This document shows, in pieces, positions 5,521-6,678 of a stretch of 6,678 bases of DNA. This stretch comes from Chloroflexota bacterium (GTDB lineage Bacteria; Chloroflexota; Anaerolineae; B4-G1; SLSP01): the NCBI GenBank assembly GCA_012798275.1, contig JAAZNO010000538.1, forward strand, positions 1 through 6,678. The letters run 5' to 3'. Made by a program: the position numbers and the translations under genes. Under the pieces are notes generated by a model. That model did not search any database. It saw only the letters and a program-made list of their open reading frames with translations, and was not told where the DNA came from. Every line of letters begins with the position of its first letter. Positions within the stretch are counted from its first letter, which is position 1.

Positions 5521-6110
5521 CGATTTTTCGGGAGCTCTCTCAACATTTATTGGACATCTTTGAGAATGGCGCCAAAGCGGGCGCTACTTTGATCACCCTT
5601 AACATTGTGGAAGATTTTGCCGCTGATCGTCTCCTGCTCGAAGTGCGCGACAATGGCTCGGGGATGGACGCGGAGATGGTACGTCGGGTCGCCGATCCCT
5701 GGGTGACGACGCGCACGACCCGCAAGGTGGGGCTGGGAATCCCCTTCCTCAAACAGGCGGCCGAGATGTGCGGAGGGGAATTCGGCATTGAATCGGAACC
5801 GGGTGTGGGCACCCGCACCTGGGCCACTTTTCAGCACAGTCACATTGATCGCCCGCCGCTGGGTGACCTGGTGGGAACGGTGCTGTGCATGATCGTGGGA
5901 TTTCCGACGCTCGAGGTGCTCTTTCAGCACACGGTGCACACCGCGAACGGCGAGACGCGCGAGTTCACGCTAGATACCCGCGAGCTGCGCGCGGTGTTAG
6001 GAGAGGATCTGCCGCTCTCCGATCCGGAGGTGTTGGGCTTTCTGCGGGAAACGTTGACAGAGGGTGAAGCGCACCTGCGGGCTGGCGTCGAAGTCCCCAG
6101 CCTGGCATAG
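5517..6110 (+). CDS. stand-alone GHKL ATP-binding protein within the hydrogenase operon
   Basis: A 197-residue soluble protein with a histidine-kinase-type ATP-binding domain and no dimerisation/phospho-acceptor or transmembrane region. Seen: N-box HLLDIFENGAKAGA (10-23, N17), D-box DNGSGM (45-50), and a G-box VGLGIP (71-76) followed by the GVGTR turn (96-100). After about residue 115 a C-terminal region with GTVLCMIVGFP (120-130) has no assignment that I recognise. The start is GTG 5517 inside the GTGA that closes the NuoE-like gene, a four-base overlap indicating coupled translation in tight ratio with that subunit. Such ATPases are usual at this place in [FeFe]-hydrogenase clusters, but what they act on is not established. 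Kinase, chaperone-like or nucleotide-sensing roles are all possible. Confidence 0.87.
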   Translation: MTIFRELSQHLLDIFENGAKAGATLITLNIVEDFAADRLLLEVRDNGSGMDAEMVRRVADPWVTTRTTRKVGLGIPFLKQAAEMCGGEFGIESEPGVGTRTWATFQHSHIDRPPLGDLVGTVLCMIVGFPTLEVLFQHTVHTANGETREFTLDTRELRAVLGEDLPLSDPEVLGFLRETLTEGEAHLRAGVEVPSLA

Positions 6111-6199
6111 CAGCGCGCTGATGAAGTTCAAGGCGTTCCTGGATAGGGTTGCTGACGACTGTGATCATTTAAGAACATCAGAGCAGTGGAGGAAATACT

Positions 6200-6565
6200 A
6201 TGAAGAGTCTGGAAGAACTGCAGAAGATCAAGGAGCGGGCGCTGGAGCGTCGCCGCATGAGTGCGGAGGGGATGCGGGCACGCGTGGTGGTGGCCATGGG
6301 CACTTGTGGGATCGCTGCGGGCGCACGTGACACCATGACGGCCATCCTGAACGAACTGGAGCGGCAGCAGATCACCGACGTGGCCGTCACACAGACCGGC
6401 TGCATCGGCCTCTGCGAATTCGAGCCGATCGTACAGGTGCAGCTGCGCGAAGGCGAGATGGTCACTTACGGCAAACTCACTGCCGATCGGGTTCCGACCC
6501 TCATTGCCCGGCACGTCGTCGGCGGCGAGCCGATTGACGACTGGACTGTCAAGCAGAAAGCCTGA
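6200..6565 (+). CDS. small [2Fe-2S] ferredoxin, thioredoxin fold (HydD / HndB-like)
   Basis: A 121-residue soluble protein with a charged N-terminal helix (1-27) followed by a thioredoxin-like ferredoxin domain: VVVAMGTCGIAAGARDTM (29-46), VTQTGCIGLCEFEP (63-76), then VTYGKLTADRVPTL. It contains only three cysteines, C36, C68 and C72; the GTCGIAAGA form lacks the usual first cysteine of a CX4C pair, so one cluster ligand must come from another residue, or the site is altered. Proteins of this type lie between the ATPase and NuoF-like genes in hydrogenase clusters and are subunits or electron carriers of the complex. GGAGG (6188-6192) is seven bases before ATG 6200. The 89 bases before the gene show no other clear signal. 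Confidence 0.88.
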   Translation: MKSLEELQKIKERALERRRMSAEGMRARVVVAMGTCGIAAGARDTMTAILNELERQQITDVAVTQTGCIGLCEFEPIVQVQLREGEMVTYGKLTADRVPTLIARHVVGGEPIDDWTVKQKA

Positions 6566-6582
6566 ACGACTGATATTTCCCC

Positions 6583-6609
6583 GGCAAGGCGTTAGCGATA
6601 CGCCCTGCC
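6583..6609 (+). other. intercistronic hairpin before the NuoF-like gene
   Basis: GGCAAGGCGT (6583-6592) and ACGCCCTGCC (6600-6609) pair at 9 of 10 positions with a 7-base loop. No T-run follows, so it is not a classical terminator. It ends ten bases before the AGGAGG (6619-6624) of the next gene, a position suited to an mRNA-processing or stabilising stem that sets subunit ratios. Confidence 0.55.
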
Positions 6610-6628
6610 CCACCAAGCAGGAGGAACT

Positions 6629-6678
6629 ATGGCCTATCGCGCGAATATTCTCATCAGCAGTGCTGCGCCCGGCGCGCC
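6629..6678 (+). CDS. probable NuoF-like NAD(P)H-binding flavoprotein subunit, 5' end only
   Basis: Only the first 16 complete codons lie in the window: MAYRANILISSAAPGA. The start is well supported by AGGAGG (6619-6624) four bases upstream. The MAYRANILI opening resembles the N-terminal [2Fe-2S] thioredoxin-like domain of HydB/HndC-type NuoF proteins, and position after NuoE, ATPase and small ferredoxin is the standard place for that gene. In such proteins the first strand is normally followed by a CxGTGC-like pair of cysteines; here the corresponding stretch is SSAAPGA, without cysteine. Either this NuoF form has lost the N-terminal cluster or the gene is something else. The call rests mainly on context. 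Confidence 0.6.
   Translation, partial: MAYRANILISSAAPGA

Noticed and set aside
6121..6330. A + strand frame starting at ATG 6121 with a fairly protein-like beginning (MKFKAFLDRVADDCDHLRTS).
   Set aside because: It overlaps the well-supported ferredoxin gene out of frame for most of its length, lacks a ribosome-binding site and turns into Gly/Ala-rich shadow sequence.

Overview
The window holds a GC-rich bacterial segment in which every supported gene lies on the + strand. Gene content and the dense G/C-rich palindromic intergenic repeats suggest an anaerobic Chloroflexota bacterium (Anaerolineae-like), although another GC-rich anaerobe cannot be excluded from the sequence alone. The core is the front of a gene cluster of the kind that accompanies NAD(P)-linked, probably electron-bifurcating [FeFe] hydrogenases in Clostridia and Thermotogae. 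The hydrogenase catalytic subunit would lie past the right edge and is not visible.

Layout: 1-890 is non-coding and repeat-rich. It holds two copies of a dispersed repeat (about 32-310 and 566-880) on either side of a 172-base block of three near-perfect hairpins (342-513). Next comes a lipoprotein substrate-binding protein of the LivJ/LivK type (891-2039) with no permease or ATPase genes beside it. After a short gap with an extended -10 promoter (about 2140) comes a signalling block: a DRTGG-type protein (2200-2565), a CBS-pair/GHKL-ATPase fusion (2569-3558), a third partial copy of the repeat (3613-3764), a second, different DRTGG-type protein (3770-4099) and a PHP-type metallophosphoesterase (4115-4858).

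A well-formed sigma70-type promoter (4904-4931) then starts the structural block: NuoE-like [2Fe-2S] subunit (5014-5520), a stand-alone GHKL ATP-binding protein overlapping it by 4 bases (5517-6110), a small [2Fe-2S] thioredoxin-fold ferredoxin (6200-6565), an intercistronic hairpin, and the first 16 codons of a probable NuoF-like flavoprotein (6629 to the edge).

How the genes may work together (inference): NuoE, the small ferredoxin and NuoF would form the NAD(P)H-oxidising module feeding electrons to a hydrogenase. The two GHKL ATPases, the CBS pair, the DRTGG proteins and the PHP enzyme look like a nucleotide- or phosphorylation-sensing module of unknown mechanism that travels with the complex. 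The points most worth a second look are this module, the repeat family whose 3' end abuts the ribosome-binding sites of two unrelated genes, and the absence of the expected cysteines at the start of the NuoF-like protein.
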